DNA of 38,996 bases. It comes from [Limnothrix rosea] IAM M-220. Its GTDB lineage: Bacteria > Cyanobacteriota > Cyanobacteriia > Cyanobacteriales > MRBY01. Shown piece after piece: positions 7,922 through 17,862 of the stretch (within the stretch, counting starts at the first letter, position 1; the number at the start of each line of letters is the position of its first letter). The DNA lies in assembly GCF_001904615.1 (NCBI RefSeq), contig NZ_MRBY01000034.1, positions 5,028 to 44,023 of the forward strand. Direction: 5' to 3'. The position numbers were made by a program, and so were the translations under genes. The notes below the pieces were generated by a model that saw only the letters and a list, made by a program, of their open reading frames with translations, was not told the origin of the DNA and did no database searches.

Positions 7922-9334
7922 CTAACGATACCCTGCCCAAGGACTGACTTCCACTACACCATTTGGTCTGAAAACAACATTTACTTGGGTTAAAGGCTCT
8001 TGGGGAATAATACTTTGACCCGGAATAATGCCTGCTGCATCGGGCTGTATCAATTCTGGTAAGGGCGTTTCATTGACTGCAGTCTCCGCCGCACCATTTC
8101 CTGAAACATAGAAGGCGATCGCCCCGTCGTCAGTCACCCCAATGCTATAGCGAAGCGCCGTATCAGTGGCAACGGTTCTACCATCTAAAGCACTGGTAAT
8201 ATCACGACGCACACTAGCTATCAAATCGCGCAGTGCATCACCGCGAACGGCACTTGTATCAAAGGCAATTTCGCGGTCATAACCGTTCCAAGGGCTGACT
8301 TCTAAAACCTTGTCGTTAAAGACAACTTTAAATTGACCCACTTCTTCTGAGTTGGCGATCGCCTCATCCACCGAAGAATAAGCCAACTGCGGTAATGGCG
8401 TTGAATTAACCAAATCCTCCGGTGTATTCTCAATCGGTTGATAACCAACAATCGCGCCATCCGTTGCCATCGATAGACGATAGGCCGCCATTTGATTGTC
8501 TGGACGATCAGTCCAAGCCTCATTCAGCGTCTGGTAAAGATAAGTTTGCATCATCGCTAAACTTAAACCATCATCAATTTCCGGTACCGCCGTCAGTAGC
8601 TGGTCTAATTCCTCATCAGAAACCACAGCCTCTTCCGGTACTGTTGCGTTCGGGTCATTTTCCGCCAAGCCCGGTGGCGTTGCACCATCCGTTGAATTTT
8701 CCGCTGTTTGTTCAATATTTTCTGTACCACCATCATTGGCTGCCTCCTCCACAGGGCGAGTTGCTTCGGGTATCGGCGCAAAAAAGAGCGCAAAAGCAGT
8801 AAGGGCAAAACCACTAACACCAATTAGAGGGGGCGTGACGCGCTCCGCTAAAGATTGTTCAGGAATGCTATAACGACGACTGAGGGGCTGTAACGATAGA
8901 CCAAAATTCGGCAAGGTGAGACCGTCCGCTAAAAATTGGTCGATCGCCTCAGTGAGATCAAACAATTCCGCCGTAGTGAGGTGAACTTCATTATGAGCTT
9001 GATCCGTCGCGCCGACATCGCCCTGTTGCCAGACAACACGGTGAATATTACTCGGTGCAATGGTTTCGATCATTACTTGACCATCCCCAGTCGTCCCCTC
9101 TGGATCAATGGGGTGCTGCATCCCACTTAATAAACCCTGGGCATATTCACTCACTGCCCGCACAAGATGGTCAAAAAAGACTTTGCCGCCATTAAGCACC
9201 TGCCGAGAAGTGACAAAGCGACATTCCACATTAGACAAGACAGCAAGGGTTTGTAGAGTGTCTCCCGTACCATCATCAAAACCTTCGAGGATCAAAGTGC
9301 AATTGGGGAGACTATATTGTCTGAGAATATTCAT
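7922..9334 (-). CDS. DUF4335 domain protein
   Basis: This 470-residue protein starts with the DUF4335 pattern: MNILRQYSLPNCTLILEGF, then ECRFVTSRQ, then FFDHLVRAVSEYAQ, in about the first 190 residues. A hydrophobic helix around 172-190 (LIGVSGFALTAFALFFAPI) is followed by an acidic, Thr/Glu/Pro-rich linker to about 240. Two related C-terminal blocks each contain a DGAI(V/A) segment and end in a VVFxxxVLEVSPWNGY-like strand. The second ends the protein at EVSPWAGYR. The architecture suggests a single-pass membrane protein with an extra-cytoplasmic or lumenal repeat region. The DUF3038 gene lies seven bases upstream, a pairing common in cyanobacteria. The role of the pair is unknown. Confidence 0.85.
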   Translation of the reverse strand: MNILRQYSLPNCTLILEGFDDGTGDTLQTLAVLSNVECRFVTSRQVLNGGKVFFDHLVRAVSEYAQGLLSGMQHPIDPEGTTGDGQVMIETIAPSNIHRVVWQQGDVGATDQAHNEVHLTTAELFDLTEAIDQFLADGLTLPNFGLSLQPLSRRYSIPEQSLAERVTPPLIGVSGFALTAFALFFAPIPEATRPVEEAANDGGTENIEQTAENSTDGATPPGLAENDPNATVPEEAVVSDEELDQLLTAVPEIDDGLSLAMMQTYLYQTLNEAWTDRPDNQMAAYRLSMATDGAIVGYQPIENTPEDLVNSTPLPQLAYSSVDEAIANSEEVGQFKVVFNDKVLEVSPWNGYDREIAFDTSAVRGDALRDLIASVRRDITSALDGRTVATDTALRYSIGVTDDGAIAFYVSGNGAAETAVNETPLPELIQPDAAGIIPGQSIIPQEPLTQVNVVFRPNGVVEVSPWAGYR

Positions 9335-9341
9335 CGTTTAC

Positions 9342-9980
9342 TTAACTAACTTCTCCATCAAATAAACTCACCCATAGTCGCTGGGTGCCAACGGTTCCAG
9401 TACAAAAAAGTAATTTCTGGAGTAAATCAAGGGCCAGTTCGTTGAGGTCTTGCTTGGACTGGTTGTAAAGCATCACCCGCACACGACGGGAGTTCATGCG
9501 ACTTTTGAAATGGGCGCGAAATCGCTCTAAATATTCAGATAAACGGAAATGGCTATCAAAGGGCAGCTGTCGGCTCCGAACTTGCTGTTCTGCCAAAAGC
9601 AGCTGGCGTAACAATGCTGTAAGCTGCTTCGCGCGATCGCCGACAATAAGCACTAAAGCCTTTGCTTGGGTGGGGGTCAAATCCCGGTGGGTGTGCGATC
9701 GCCGCCAAGGATTACTACACCGCAACCGCCAGAGAGCGACTCGATTGGTGATGATACTATCCAGCTCAAGACGTTTTGCCGAAGCAAGCATCAATTCTGA
9801 GCCACCTAGTTCGAGGGCTTCGAGAGCAAGCAGCAATAAATCAATTTGCTGTTGGGCACGTCGCGGAAAAGCCTTACCTTCCGGCAAAATATCCGGTAAA
9901 TTGCGCAGCAGATACGGTTGCTCCGATGTCGATAATTGAGATGGACTAGGGTTGGGCATTACGCTCACAGGATCATTCAT
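9342..9980 (-). CDS. DUF3038 domain protein
   Basis: This roughly 212-residue soluble protein matches DUF3038: ALELGGSELMLASAKRLEL (about 67-85), then NRVALWRLRCSNPWRR, and a C-terminal SRRVRVMLY segment. It is mostly helical. The ATG at 9980 is chosen over a TTG at 9992. The gene is immediately upstream of the DUF4335 gene with a seven-base gap, indicating one operon and probably a functional pair: this partner soluble, the other membrane-anchored. No reaction is known for either family. Confidence 0.82.
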   Translation of the reverse strand: MNDPVSVMPNPSPSQLSTSEQPYLLRNLPDILPEGKAFPRRAQQQIDLLLLALEALELGGSELMLASAKRLELDSIITNRVALWRLRCSNPWRRSHTHRDLTPTQAKALVLIVGDRAKQLTALLRQLLLAEQQVRSRQLPFDSHFRLSEYLERFRAHFKSRMNSRRVRVMLYNQSKQDLNELALDLLQKLLFCTGTVGTQRLWVSLFDGEVS

Positions 9981-10176
9981 GCTTACGGGCAAAAGTGCAC
10001 GGTTACGATATTGTTCGTCACTTCAGAAGACTAATCCGAAGAAAATCAGACGGTGACACCGTTCAAATCATAGATGACGACGTACTGATCGACGCAAATA
10101 TTAGCGGATCTGTTCGATCAGTGTAGCGCATGGTGCAAAGAAAATTTTATGGCTCAGATGAAGATAAAAAGCGGGT

Positions 10177-10476
10177 CTAGCCATCGGTCACTTCGCCAGT
10201 CACAAGCACAAAAGGCTGCACAATTAAAGTTGAGAATTTACGTCCTGCGACTCGACTCCAAGCCGTTAATTCTTCTGTCATGGGTTTACGCACCAAAGTG
10301 CCCTCCATCCACTGGCTGACCAGCGCGGTGTTATCCGTGGCGATCGCCTCACCAACCATCAACAAATCAAGGGAAGGATGAACGACAATAATCGCATCAC
10401 GAGCCGCATGGGGAGCAAGATCCTGCCATTCACTTTCCCCAAAACCCGTCTTTAATTGTTCGCGCAGATCTGACAT
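10177..10476 (-). CDS. DUF2288 family protein
   Basis: This 99-residue protein contains the DUF2288 signature: LREQLKTGFGESEWQDLAPH, then RDAIIVVHPSLDLLMVGEAI, then the Trp-containing QWMEGTLVRKPMTEELTAW. It is a small soluble alpha/beta protein found in cyanobacteria and some proteobacteria, with no known function. The frame stays open for 41 more codons upstream, but the ATG at 10476 gives the family's usual N-terminus, so the longer version is rejected. The tRNA-Gln gene lies upstream on the other strand. Confidence 0.82.
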   Translation of the reverse strand: MSDLREQLKTGFGESEWQDLAPHAARDAIIVVHPSLDLLMVGEAIATDNTALVSQWMEGTLVRKPMTEELTAWSRVAGRKFSTLIVQPFVLVTGEVTDG

Positions 10477-10629
10477 AAAACTATTGAGAGCAACTGTAAA
10501 GATGTACTGGATTTTCGAACTTTTGACAATAAAACCTGCTGATAACCGGAGTTCCCTCAACATGCCAAAACTTTTTTGCGTTATTTCTTGACAATCCAAT
10601 TTTGTCTGGATATATTAGTTAAGGCTTAA

Positions 10630-11068
<439 letters not shown>

Positions 11069-11600
11069 AATATTTTCCTCTGTTTTTATTTAGTATAAGC
11101 GGCTGATTTGTGAAGCAAAGAAAGCTGAAATCCCACGTTTTGGATAACGTTAATCGAGACAGTCCAACGCGCCAGACCAAAAATATTCTTCTTATTTTTC
11201 TAGAAAAATGATTGGGTGTCTTGCCCCACATACTGGGTCTGGGTATTCACAGGTGATGGCAAATCTTTAGTAGAGCAAAAAATCAATATTTTGACCCTAG
11301 CAAATCCATGCTTTCACCCTTACGGATCGATAAAATAGTACAACTTCCAGATAAGGTTAAGTCTTGTGTCGCTTGCTCTTCGGCACTTTGGCTGAGGTCA
11401 GACTGTTATTAAAAAATTACGATCAAGATATGTAATTTCAGCGCTCATTTATGGTTAACACGATGTTTAGGGATTGCTGCTTTGTTTCTTTAAACATTGG
11501 CAAGCAAGTTGTCTGAAGTGTGGCCGTAATTTTTTGACACAGGGTGTTGTAGGGATACCAACGAAGAAAAGGCTTGGAATCAAAAGGAAAATGTAACACG
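11069..11600. other. Intergenic region, 532 bp
   Basis: The gap lies between the divergent YbjQ and GAF-kinase genes. It holds the YbjQ ribosome-binding site at its left edge and presumably both promoters. I see no tRNA, convincing open frame, HIP1 site or clear hairpin terminator. The sequence is A+T rich. Two overlapping open frames within it lack ribosome-binding sites and are not called. Confidence 0.5.
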
Positions 11601-13025
11601 ATGAGAGCGATAGCAAACTCACCACTGGCGAATACCTATCCTGTCCCAGACAACGAATCGCAACGTCTAGAAGCTTTGCGTGACTATGGTATTTTAGACT
11701 CTTTGCCGGAACAAAGTTTTGATGATTTGACGGCGATCGCCGCCCAGATTTGTGGCACTCCCATTGCATTAATCAGCCTCATAGATGATGAGCGTCAATG
11801 GTTTAAATCTCACCTTGGTCTCAACAGTACAGAAACCCCGCGAGAACAAGCCTTTTGTGCCCATGCCATCATGCAGTCAGAACCAGTAATGGTCGTTCCA
11901 AATGCTTTAGAAGATAAGCGTTTTGCCGAAAATCCTTTAGTAACCGACGATCCCAACATTCGTTTCTACGCAGGAGCGCCATTGGTAAACTCCGATGGTT
12001 ATGCCCTCGGCACCTTGTGTGTCATTGATCAGCAGCCGCGCGAGTTGGATGTCTCCCAGAAGAACGCTCTAGCGGCCTTAGGTCGTCAAGTCATCGCTCA
12101 GCTAGAGCTGTCTAAGCAAACCCGACTTTTAAATCAAGAATTAGCAATATCAGATCAAAAACAAAATGAGCTGGCCAGTACTTTAAGACAGTTAAAACAA
12201 ACCCAAACAAGCTTGATCAATGCCGAAAAGATGTCTACTCTTGGGCATTTAGTCAGAGGCATTGCCCATGAAATCAATAATCCGATCAACTTTATTTACG
12301 GAAATATTCAAAGTCTAAAAACCTATACAAAAGAGTTACTAGAACTAATTGACTTGTATCAAAAAGAAGTCAAAGAACCATCATTAGAATTAACTACATT
12401 CAGCAAAGAAATTGACTTGGATTACCTGATCAATGATCTACCGCATTTATTTCGGTCGATGCAGAGTGGCGCTGAGCGTATTGAAAATATTGTAAAATCT
12501 CTTCGATTACTAGCTCATTTAGGCGAAAAAGGCCGGAAAAGTATTAATGTCAACACTAATTTAGAAGCTATTCTTGACTTATTGCAAGCTCAAATAGATG
12601 AACAAAAATTAGAGATTGAACTTGTGAAGGATTATGATGAAAAACTGCCCAATATCACTTGTGATGCTGGTGCTGTGAACCATGCTGTGATGCTGATACT
12701 TCATAATGCTATCGATGCTTTAAAGGAAGGGGTGGGAATCGAGCATTCAGAAGATGCGAAACCAAGAATTTCTGTATCTAGCCGGATAATTAATCCGGGT
12801 AAAATTTGTATTTCTATTGCAGACAATGCAATGGGAATTGAGCTTTCAAAACAGGAGAAGATTTTTGAACCGTTTTTTAGCACAAAGCCGATTGGGCAAG
12901 GTACAGGGCTTGGTCTAGCAATTTGTCGACAAACAATTGACCAGCATAATGGTGAATTATGTTGTTACTCTAGGGTGAATTTTGGAACCACTTTTGACAT
13001 CGTTTTACCTGTCAACAAAAGGTGA
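11601..13025 (+). CDS. GAF-domain sensor histidine kinase
   Basis: This 474-residue cytosolic kinase has a GAF domain at about residues 20-165. It includes the SLIDDERQWFKSHLGL and FYAGAPLV segments typical of GAF sensors that sit N-terminal to kinases and cyclases. A coiled-coil linker follows to about 205, then a HisKA region with GIAHEINNPINFIYGN, the H-box of the HisKA_4 type. The HATPase domain is intact: N-box ILHNAIDAL, G1 ADNAMGIE, F-box FEPFFSTK and G2 GTGLGLAI. It should autophosphorylate on His; the ligand and partner regulator are unknown and no regulator gene is adjacent. The ATG at 11601 is preferred to a TTG at 11574. Confidence 0.9.
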   Translation: MRAIANSPLANTYPVPDNESQRLEALRDYGILDSLPEQSFDDLTAIAAQICGTPIALISLIDDERQWFKSHLGLNSTETPREQAFCAHAIMQSEPVMVVPNALEDKRFAENPLVTDDPNIRFYAGAPLVNSDGYALGTLCVIDQQPRELDVSQKNALAALGRQVIAQLELSKQTRLLNQELAISDQKQNELASTLRQLKQTQTSLINAEKMSTLGHLVRGIAHEINNPINFIYGNIQSLKTYTKELLELIDLYQKEVKEPSLELTTFSKEIDLDYLINDLPHLFRSMQSGAERIENIVKSLRLLAHLGEKGRKSINVNTNLEAILDLLQAQIDEQKLEIELVKDYDEKLPNITCDAGAVNHAVMLILHNAIDALKEGVGIEHSEDAKPRISVSSRIINPGKICISIADNAMGIELSKQEKIFEPFFSTKPIGQGTGLGLAICRQTIDQHNGELCCYSRVNFGTTFDIVLPVNKR

Positions 13026-13122
13026 TTTTAATTTAGTGGTTAATGTTAGATTTTTTTTGCTGTGATGTCTGTAAAAAATAGATATTTAATTGTTGAAAAA
13101 GTCTTGGGTTAAGGTCTCAATA

Positions 13123-13578
13123 TTATGGGTTTTCTGTTTGGAGTGGTAGGACTCGGAATGTTTTACTTTGCAGAATAGGGTAGGTTTTGCCAACGGCTTC
13201 GTCAAAGGCTTTTTCTGCTGCTTGAATGGTGGCTTGGGTAATGGTTTGTTTATGTTGTATGCCTTGCCAGTGGTTGATCATGATTAGTTGGTTTGGCTGT
13301 CGGCTATCTTGCCAAATTTCTTTGCCTCGGTATTCTGGCGATCGCCGATTGATGGGATCCCAAATTTCGGTTTCTTTGGCGATAAATAATGCCTGTTCTT
13401 CTTGGGGAACTTCAAATTGTAACCACTCAATGATGTCCGTATCCTGTGATGCGGCAACGGGAGCTGCCCAATATAGGGCGACACCACCGAGGAAAATTAA
13501 GTAGCTAAGGCAACAGGCTACAAAGCTGCGTATTTTTTGTTGGGTTTTATGGGTTTTATGGGTTTTTAAATTATTCAT
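13123..13578 (-). CDS. TIGR03792-like secreted protein
   Basis: This 151-residue protein has an N-terminal basic stretch with a THKTHKT repeat. A hydrophobic signal segment ends near APVAAS, so it is probably exported. The mature domain starts IEWLQFEVP and continues with TEIWDP and KEIWQDS, then IMINHWQG. This matches the small cyanobacterial TIGR03792 family, which has an ABM-like ferredoxin fold. Function unknown. The ATG at 13578 lies inside the end of the upstream gene, overlapping it by eight bases (ATGAATAA), which implies translational coupling. The open frame continues upstream, but that would be entirely inside the neighbour. Confidence 0.72.
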   Translation of the reverse strand: MNNLKTHKTHKTQQKIRSFVACCLSYLIFLGGVALYWAAPVAASQDTDIIEWLQFEVPQEEQALFIAKETEIWDPINRRSPEYRGKEIWQDSRQPNQLIMINHWQGIQHKQTITQATIQAAEKAFDEAVGKTYPILQSKTFRVLPLQTENP

Positions 13579-14608
13579 CACCAATAATGCGTAGACGAAC
13601 ACTGGTTTCCCCTGATTCATCAAGGTCAACTTCAATGACTTCACCACTAAGAATTTCTAGGGAACCGAGGAGTGATCGCAGATAGGGATTACTTGCGCCA
13701 GTATCGACATAGAGGCGATCGGCGAGTTTACCCATGCGCTTCCACGTAGTAAAGAGTTTAACAACAGCCTGCTCCATTTGGGTCGCTTGTTTGACAAGGT
13801 CTGCGGCAGTGCCGAGACAATCTAAACGTAACGCTTCTTCTAGGGCCATTTCGAGGTCGATATTGGCTTTGCGCAAGGTTTGAACCTGGGAAGCGGAGTC
13901 CATATATTTCGCGAGACTTTTTGCCTCTGTGGTGACGCTTTTAACAGTGTCGGAGTCTGGTTTTTCGCGGATTTCTTCCTGAATTGCTGTGACGTGACTT
14001 TCCGGCAGTTTCTCCATTTCCTTGACGAGGGGCGAAAGAAAACGACTGGGTAATGCACCACTCGCAGCTTGTTCTTTGACTTCATCGGGCAGCAAATCGG
14101 AGTTCATGGTTGTCCATTCATCGGAGAGTTGCTTCACTTCTCGGCGGGTAATGCGATCGCCCTTTTGAGCTGCTTCGGAGATCAATTGCTGAATTTCGGG
14201 GGAGGATTTTGCGGTTTCAACGAAGGCATTTTTACTGAAATTATTAATGCTCGTTGCGTCTAGCTGGCCATCGGCGAGTAATGTGTCGGCACTATTGGCC
14301 AGTTCGATCAAATTGTAGGCTTGGCTTTTGGTGATTTCCCGCTGTTTTAGCCAGTTTAGAAATCCTGCACCGCGACCTTCGCCGCCTTTCTTTTCGCGAT
14401 CGCGCACCGCCCGCATAATTCTGCCGCGCCAAATATCGGTCTGGAGATCAAAGCGATCGCAGACTTGCCATGCCCGCTCAATCTGACTTTCAAACTCTGC
14501 CTCATGGAGCTTATCGTCCTCTGGATCTGGTAGCTCAAATCCAAACTCGTTGCTGGTCATTGCTGCTGCCGAAAGGTCTTCTGGTGCGATCTCAGTGAAG
14601 CTAGTCAT
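13571..14608 (-). CDS. Hypothetical protein, possible HTH DNA-binding
   Basis: The product is not firmly recognised. It is a 345-residue soluble, charged protein. Residues about 80-110 read GFLNWLKQREITKSQAYNLI, which resembles the helix-turn-helix of DUF3102-type phage and plasmid proteins (a GEWLPWLEENFGISERTAQ-like pattern). Long helices follow, with a probable coiled coil around 235-275 and a C-terminal acidic VDLDESGETSVRLRIIG strand. A DNA-binding regulator or partition-like factor is possible, but this is inference. The start is the ATG at 14608. It overlaps the TIGR03792-like gene by eight bases, so the two are coexpressed although no shared role is obvious. Confidence 0.6.
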   Translation of the reverse strand: MTSFTEIAPEDLSAAAMTSNEFGFELPDPEDDKLHEAEFESQIERAWQVCDRFDLQTDIWRGRIMRAVRDREKKGGEGRGAGFLNWLKQREITKSQAYNLIELANSADTLLADGQLDATSINNFSKNAFVETAKSSPEIQQLISEAAQKGDRITRREVKQLSDEWTTMNSDLLPDEVKEQAASGALPSRFLSPLVKEMEKLPESHVTAIQEEIREKPDSDTVKSVTTEAKSLAKYMDSASQVQTLRKANIDLEMALEEALRLDCLGTAADLVKQATQMEQAVVKLFTTWKRMGKLADRLYVDTGASNPYLRSLLGSLEILSGEVIEVDLDESGETSVRLRIIGDE

Positions 14609-14711
14609 AAATATCCGATATTTTTCCCGTAAGCCTCAATAATCTTAGAAGCGTAGACCCAATTCCGACAAGAAATTTGTTGAGATTAGCCTAATTGTCA
14701 CTGGTAGGTTT

Positions 14712-14776
14712 AGATCCCCGACTTCTTGAAAATTTCTGCGACAGGCTAGGGTTACTGCGTCAGAAATCAGGGATCT
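14712..14776. repeat. Small imperfect palindromic element
   Basis: AGATCCCCGACTTCTTGAAA at the left side and a CAGAAATCAGGGATCT-type sequence at the right form an imperfect inverted repeat across about 65 bp. The left arm matches a short dispersed palindrome common in cyanobacterial genomes. It lies in the non-coding gap 14609-14877, which also has one HIP1 site near 14862. No coding frame is seen there. Confidence 0.45.
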
Positions 14777-14877
14777 TGGCGATTATCTCCCGGAAAGTTT
14801 ACGGATGGCTTGATCGGTTGATCTATAGAAATAGGCATATGGGATTGTATTTTTTATAGGCGATCGCCATGTTGTCG

Positions 14878-15804
14878 CTAAAAGACCTTACGGCGAATTT
14901 CACCAATAATATTTAGGCCGCCCCTAGTATCGCTACAGGATTTGGCGAAACTGATCTGGTAACGGCGATCGCCGTGGAAAATAGCCTTAATATGTTTTCC
15001 TTTATCAGAAACAAGAAAACCAATTTTGGTAAGTTGCTTTTTATCTTGGGAACTAAAACTTTTAATACCTTTAAAGATATTTTCCAGCTCACTTAGAAGA
15101 TCACTTTTATGATCAACTTTTTGATTATGCTTGAGGAGATCCACCAGCAGGTCATACCGTCTACTGCCTTCTATCGTTTTATGAACCTGTTCCTCTAGGA
15201 TTTCTAAAACTAAATCATGCTTTTCATGGTCATAATAATCGATTTCTGAAGATTTTAAAATTAGATCCGTTGTGCGTACAACCTGATGAAATTGCCCTTG
15301 GGCCGTAATATCTTCCGTTAGAGTTTTTAGCTGAAATTGCAATAGTTTACTTTGCTCTGCGATCTGATTCTTCTCTTGTTTTAAATGTTCAATAACCCGT
15401 TGTGTATCTGCTTGTTCGCTACGCAGAATATTATTTTGAGCCTGTAATTTTTTGCGCTCACTGTCGAGATCGAAGTCAAGCATAAACTGCTGTAACTCTT
15501 TCTCGCTCTTCTCTAGTTTTTCTTGTAACTCTTGATTGTCCGAGGCAAGTTGCTGATTCGCTGCCCGTAAACCTTGTATTTCAGCCCGTAGCTCATCTAT
15601 GTGCCCTGTCTCGCTAATCGGTGAACCTTTAGAAATATCCTGAGTCTGTGTTCTAGTTTGAGCTTCGGTCTCTTGTAAATCAGGATGTGCAATAGCCATA
15701 GGTTTAGGTGCTATGGCAGACCGTCGAAATGTCTGTCGTATAACCGGTCCGATTAAGAGGCCAACAGCCATACCGAGCAAAACAGGAATGAGTGATTTCA
15801 ACAT
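14878..15804 (-). CDS. Membrane-anchored coiled-coil protein
   Basis: The product is not recognised. It has 308 residues: an N-terminal transmembrane helix (LIPVLLGMAVGLLIGPVI, about 4-22), a short Ala/Pro/Gln linker, and a long coiled coil from about 68 to 165 rich in Glu, Gln, Lys and Leu. A C-terminal domain of about 130 residues begins around TTDLILKSSEIDYYDHEKHD. It includes a helical segment with RRYDLLVDLLKHNQ and ends in beta-type sequence with DRRYQISFAKSCSDTRGG. The shape suggests an anchored scaffold or sensor with a globular head. The ATG at 15804 puts the helix directly at the N-terminus. Confidence 0.6.
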   Translation of the reverse strand: MLKSLIPVLLGMAVGLLIGPVIRQTFRRSAIAPKPMAIAHPDLQETEAQTRTQTQDISKGSPISETGHIDELRAEIQGLRAANQQLASDNQELQEKLEKSEKELQQFMLDFDLDSERKKLQAQNNILRSEQADTQRVIEHLKQEKNQIAEQSKLLQFQLKTLTEDITAQGQFHQVVRTTDLILKSSEIDYYDHEKHDLVLEILEEQVHKTIEGSRRYDLLVDLLKHNQKVDHKSDLLSELENIFKGIKSFSSQDKKQLTKIGFLVSDKGKHIKAIFHGDRRYQISFAKSCSDTRGGLNIIGEIRRKVF

Positions 15805-16274
15805 AATTAGTCAGCACACAAGAGACCAAGCTGCAACATAGTAGATAGGTCTATGCTACAAAAAAAATCACAAAGTTGGTTTGCTACACACTATCTCGAC
15901 GAAAAAAGTTTATGGGGAGAGCAAGATAATATGATTTTTTGATCGTCGGATAAAAAGGGTTTGCTTAATATTTTTGGTTAGGTTATTTTGCTCAATTTTA
16001 TTGACTATCGCCTAGTATTTTTGCAAGGTTAGATTCGAGTGAACATCGTTATTTTTAGAGAGAATATTCACCTAAGAATTTTTGAAATATCGTGTTTTGA
16101 TCTACTTTGTCAAAATATGGGTAATGTCCAAGTAAGTGATTTTTTTCTAGCTATGCCATACCTTTATTGAAAATATCGATATAGGGGCGATCGCCTTACC
16201 TCATAGTGGTAATTTTGGTGCGACTTTTAAGTTCATAGTCACTCTACGATTTATCTGAACTTTAAGGGAAGTAT
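15805..16274. other. Intergenic region, 470 bp
   Basis: The gap lies between two leftward genes. It is A+T rich, has one HIP1 site near 16188, and an imperfect inverted repeat TTAAGTTCA ... TGAACTTTAA at about 16225-16264 close to the permease stop that could slow or end transcription. No open frame or RNA gene is recognised. Confidence 0.45.
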
Positions 16275-17495
16275 TTATGCAACAAAATAAAGACAGATAC
16301 CACTCACTAGCCAAATATAAGCGGTGATCGCAAGATAGAACAAAATCCTTTCGACAACACTGCGTTCTCCATGATGATGACCACTCATGTGATCCGCTGA
16401 GGTTTTGAGCCAGAAAAAGACACTAGTGATGGCAAGAAAAATAATATTGAGAAAAAATGTGTAATCAATTTGAAAGCGCTCGCCTGTAGCCCCTCGCGTC
16501 ATTACCTGCTCTGGCAAAATATCTAGTGAAGCAAAACTATAATGAAGCACTAAAGATGTTGCAATCAGGGAGCCAAAGAGCAATGCCAAGATATACAAAG
16601 CCATTTTCCAGCCATAATATTTCGCATTGACTCTAATAACAGGAAAGACGACTAAATCACTAAAAATAAACGCCATCACACCGCCAAAACTTACGCCATT
16701 GTTATATAAAATTGCAGCCAAAGGAATATTTCCCATGGAACCAATGAATGTAAAAAAAGCAGCAATCGGCCCAACAATAACATTGGCAAGTACGGCAAAA
16801 AAACTTGGATTAGATTGACCTGAACCGATGAACAAGGTTTCAAAAAATACTGTTGGAACAAACACTGCAATGATACCGGCTACAGTAAACCCAATCGTGA
16901 CATCTTTCCAAACCATTCCCCATTCCATAAAGTATTTTTGTGCCACCATTTGCCAAGTCTGTAATTGCATCATCTTCTGATACAATAACTGTTTTTTTTT
17001 ATCAGCGCTATGATGACTGATTTGTTCGTTCTGAAGGCGATTGCGAGTATTCCGAATTAACCTTTTGAGGGGTTTTATGCGGTAAAGAACCCACACAAAG
17101 AAAATCAATAAAACACCACCAAGATATTCTCCAATGACAAATTCCCAACCTAAGAAAATAAAAATAATTACCCCTAGCTCAACAACTAGATTCGTTGATG
17201 CTAAAAGGAATGCCATTGTAGGAATAAAACCTGCGCCTTTTTGAAATAAAGACTTTGTCGTTGCTAATGCAGCAAAGCTACAGGAACTAGAGATAAAACC
17301 GAAAAATGTTCCTAAGACTACGCTACTTCGACCCGCGTTTCCCATTGCACCTTGGAGTTGATCTTCGGTAACAAATACTTGAATTAAGCCACTAATAATA
17401 TAGCCTAGGATAAATGCCCAAAGGGCTTTCCAAAAAAAGCCTAGGGATGTTAGGGCGGCATCACTACATAAACTCCAAAAATTGGCATCTAGCAT
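16275..17495 (-). CDS. ArsP/DUF318-type permease
   Basis: This 406-residue membrane protein has about eight to ten hydrophobic segments. The family signature is at residues about 45-75: GTFFGFISSSCSFAALATT then a G-A-G-F-I-P-T-M-A-F stretch, with a related GSMGNIPLAAILYNNGVSFG repeat near 255-275. This is the PF03773 permease family, some members of which (ArsP) export trivalent organoarsenicals; others are uncharacterised. A central cytoplasmic loop, about 138-190, is basic and helical. A His-rich MSGHHHGE lies near the C-terminus. The substrate cannot be read from sequence. An ArsA-like gene is 1.1 kb away but not in the same transcription unit. Start ATG at 17495. Confidence 0.82.
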   Translation of the reverse strand: MLDANFWSLCSDAALTSLGFFWKALWAFILGYIISGLIQVFVTEDQLQGAMGNAGRSSVVLGTFFGFISSSCSFAALATTKSLFQKGAGFIPTMAFLLASTNLVVELGVIIFIFLGWEFVIGEYLGGVLLIFFVWVLYRIKPLKRLIRNTRNRLQNEQISHHSADKKKQLLYQKMMQLQTWQMVAQKYFMEWGMVWKDVTIGFTVAGIIAVFVPTVFFETLFIGSGQSNPSFFAVLANVIVGPIAAFFTFIGSMGNIPLAAILYNNGVSFGGVMAFIFSDLVVFPVIRVNAKYYGWKMALYILALLFGSLIATSLVLHYSFASLDILPEQVMTRGATGERFQIDYTFFLNIIFLAITSVFFWLKTSADHMSGHHHGERSVVERILFYLAITAYIWLVSGICLYFVA

Positions 17496-17645
17496 TAATA
17501 ATTAGTTCTTTAGTTCTGAGAATGATCATAACGGAGATCTTGTCTTACTTAGATTGGGCATCAGTAAGATATTTATCTATATCAGAAGTAAGACTTTTTT
17601 GGGATTTCCATATCGATTGTGTTTAATAGATGTGAACTTTCCTAA

Positions 17646-17813
17646 TTAAACTAAGTGCCAATTAAAGAGATAGCGATACATCTCGGTATTTTTCGCTTTC
17701 ATTGCTATTGCTGCATTGATTATGGTAGTGACTTGGGAGATAGTGATTGCCGCTGGATGATGCCGTAATATGTAGCTTAAAAATTTACTCATCACGACCA
17801 AATCTAACTGCAT
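17646..17813 (-). pseudogene. Chimeric relic: kptA 5' end fused to DUF4870 3' end
   Basis: From an ATG at 17813 the frame encodes QLDLVVMSKFLSYILRHHP, the N-terminus of a KptA/Tpt1 RNA 2'-phosphotransferase. KptA is normally about 180 residues with a conserved S-K-x-L-S-x-x-L-R-H. After about 23 residues the similarity stops. The frame then continues into INAAIAMKAKN and MYRYLFNWHLV, which copies the end of the DUF4870 protein encoded just upstream (INAAMKAKN, MYRYPFNLRLL). At the DNA level about 100 bp (17650-17756) match 17870-17965. Neither the phosphotransferase core nor the membrane part of DUF4870 remains. An AAGG site precedes the ATG, so a 55-residue chimera could still be made, but it should be non-functional. 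Treat as a pseudogene. Confidence 0.7.
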
Positions 17814-17862
17814 GGCGATCGCCTTTTCACCGGGGAAAACACAAACTTTTGTAAGTTGAAAA

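Noticed and set aside
11467-11769. Leftward frame crossing the start of the GAF kinase
   Set aside because: It is antisense to the kinase start and Ser/Cys/Leu-rich without any family pattern.
16224-16264. Hairpin near the permease stop as a strong terminator
   Set aside because: The inverted repeat has a long loop and no T run on the transcribed side, so it is only mentioned within the intergenic entry.
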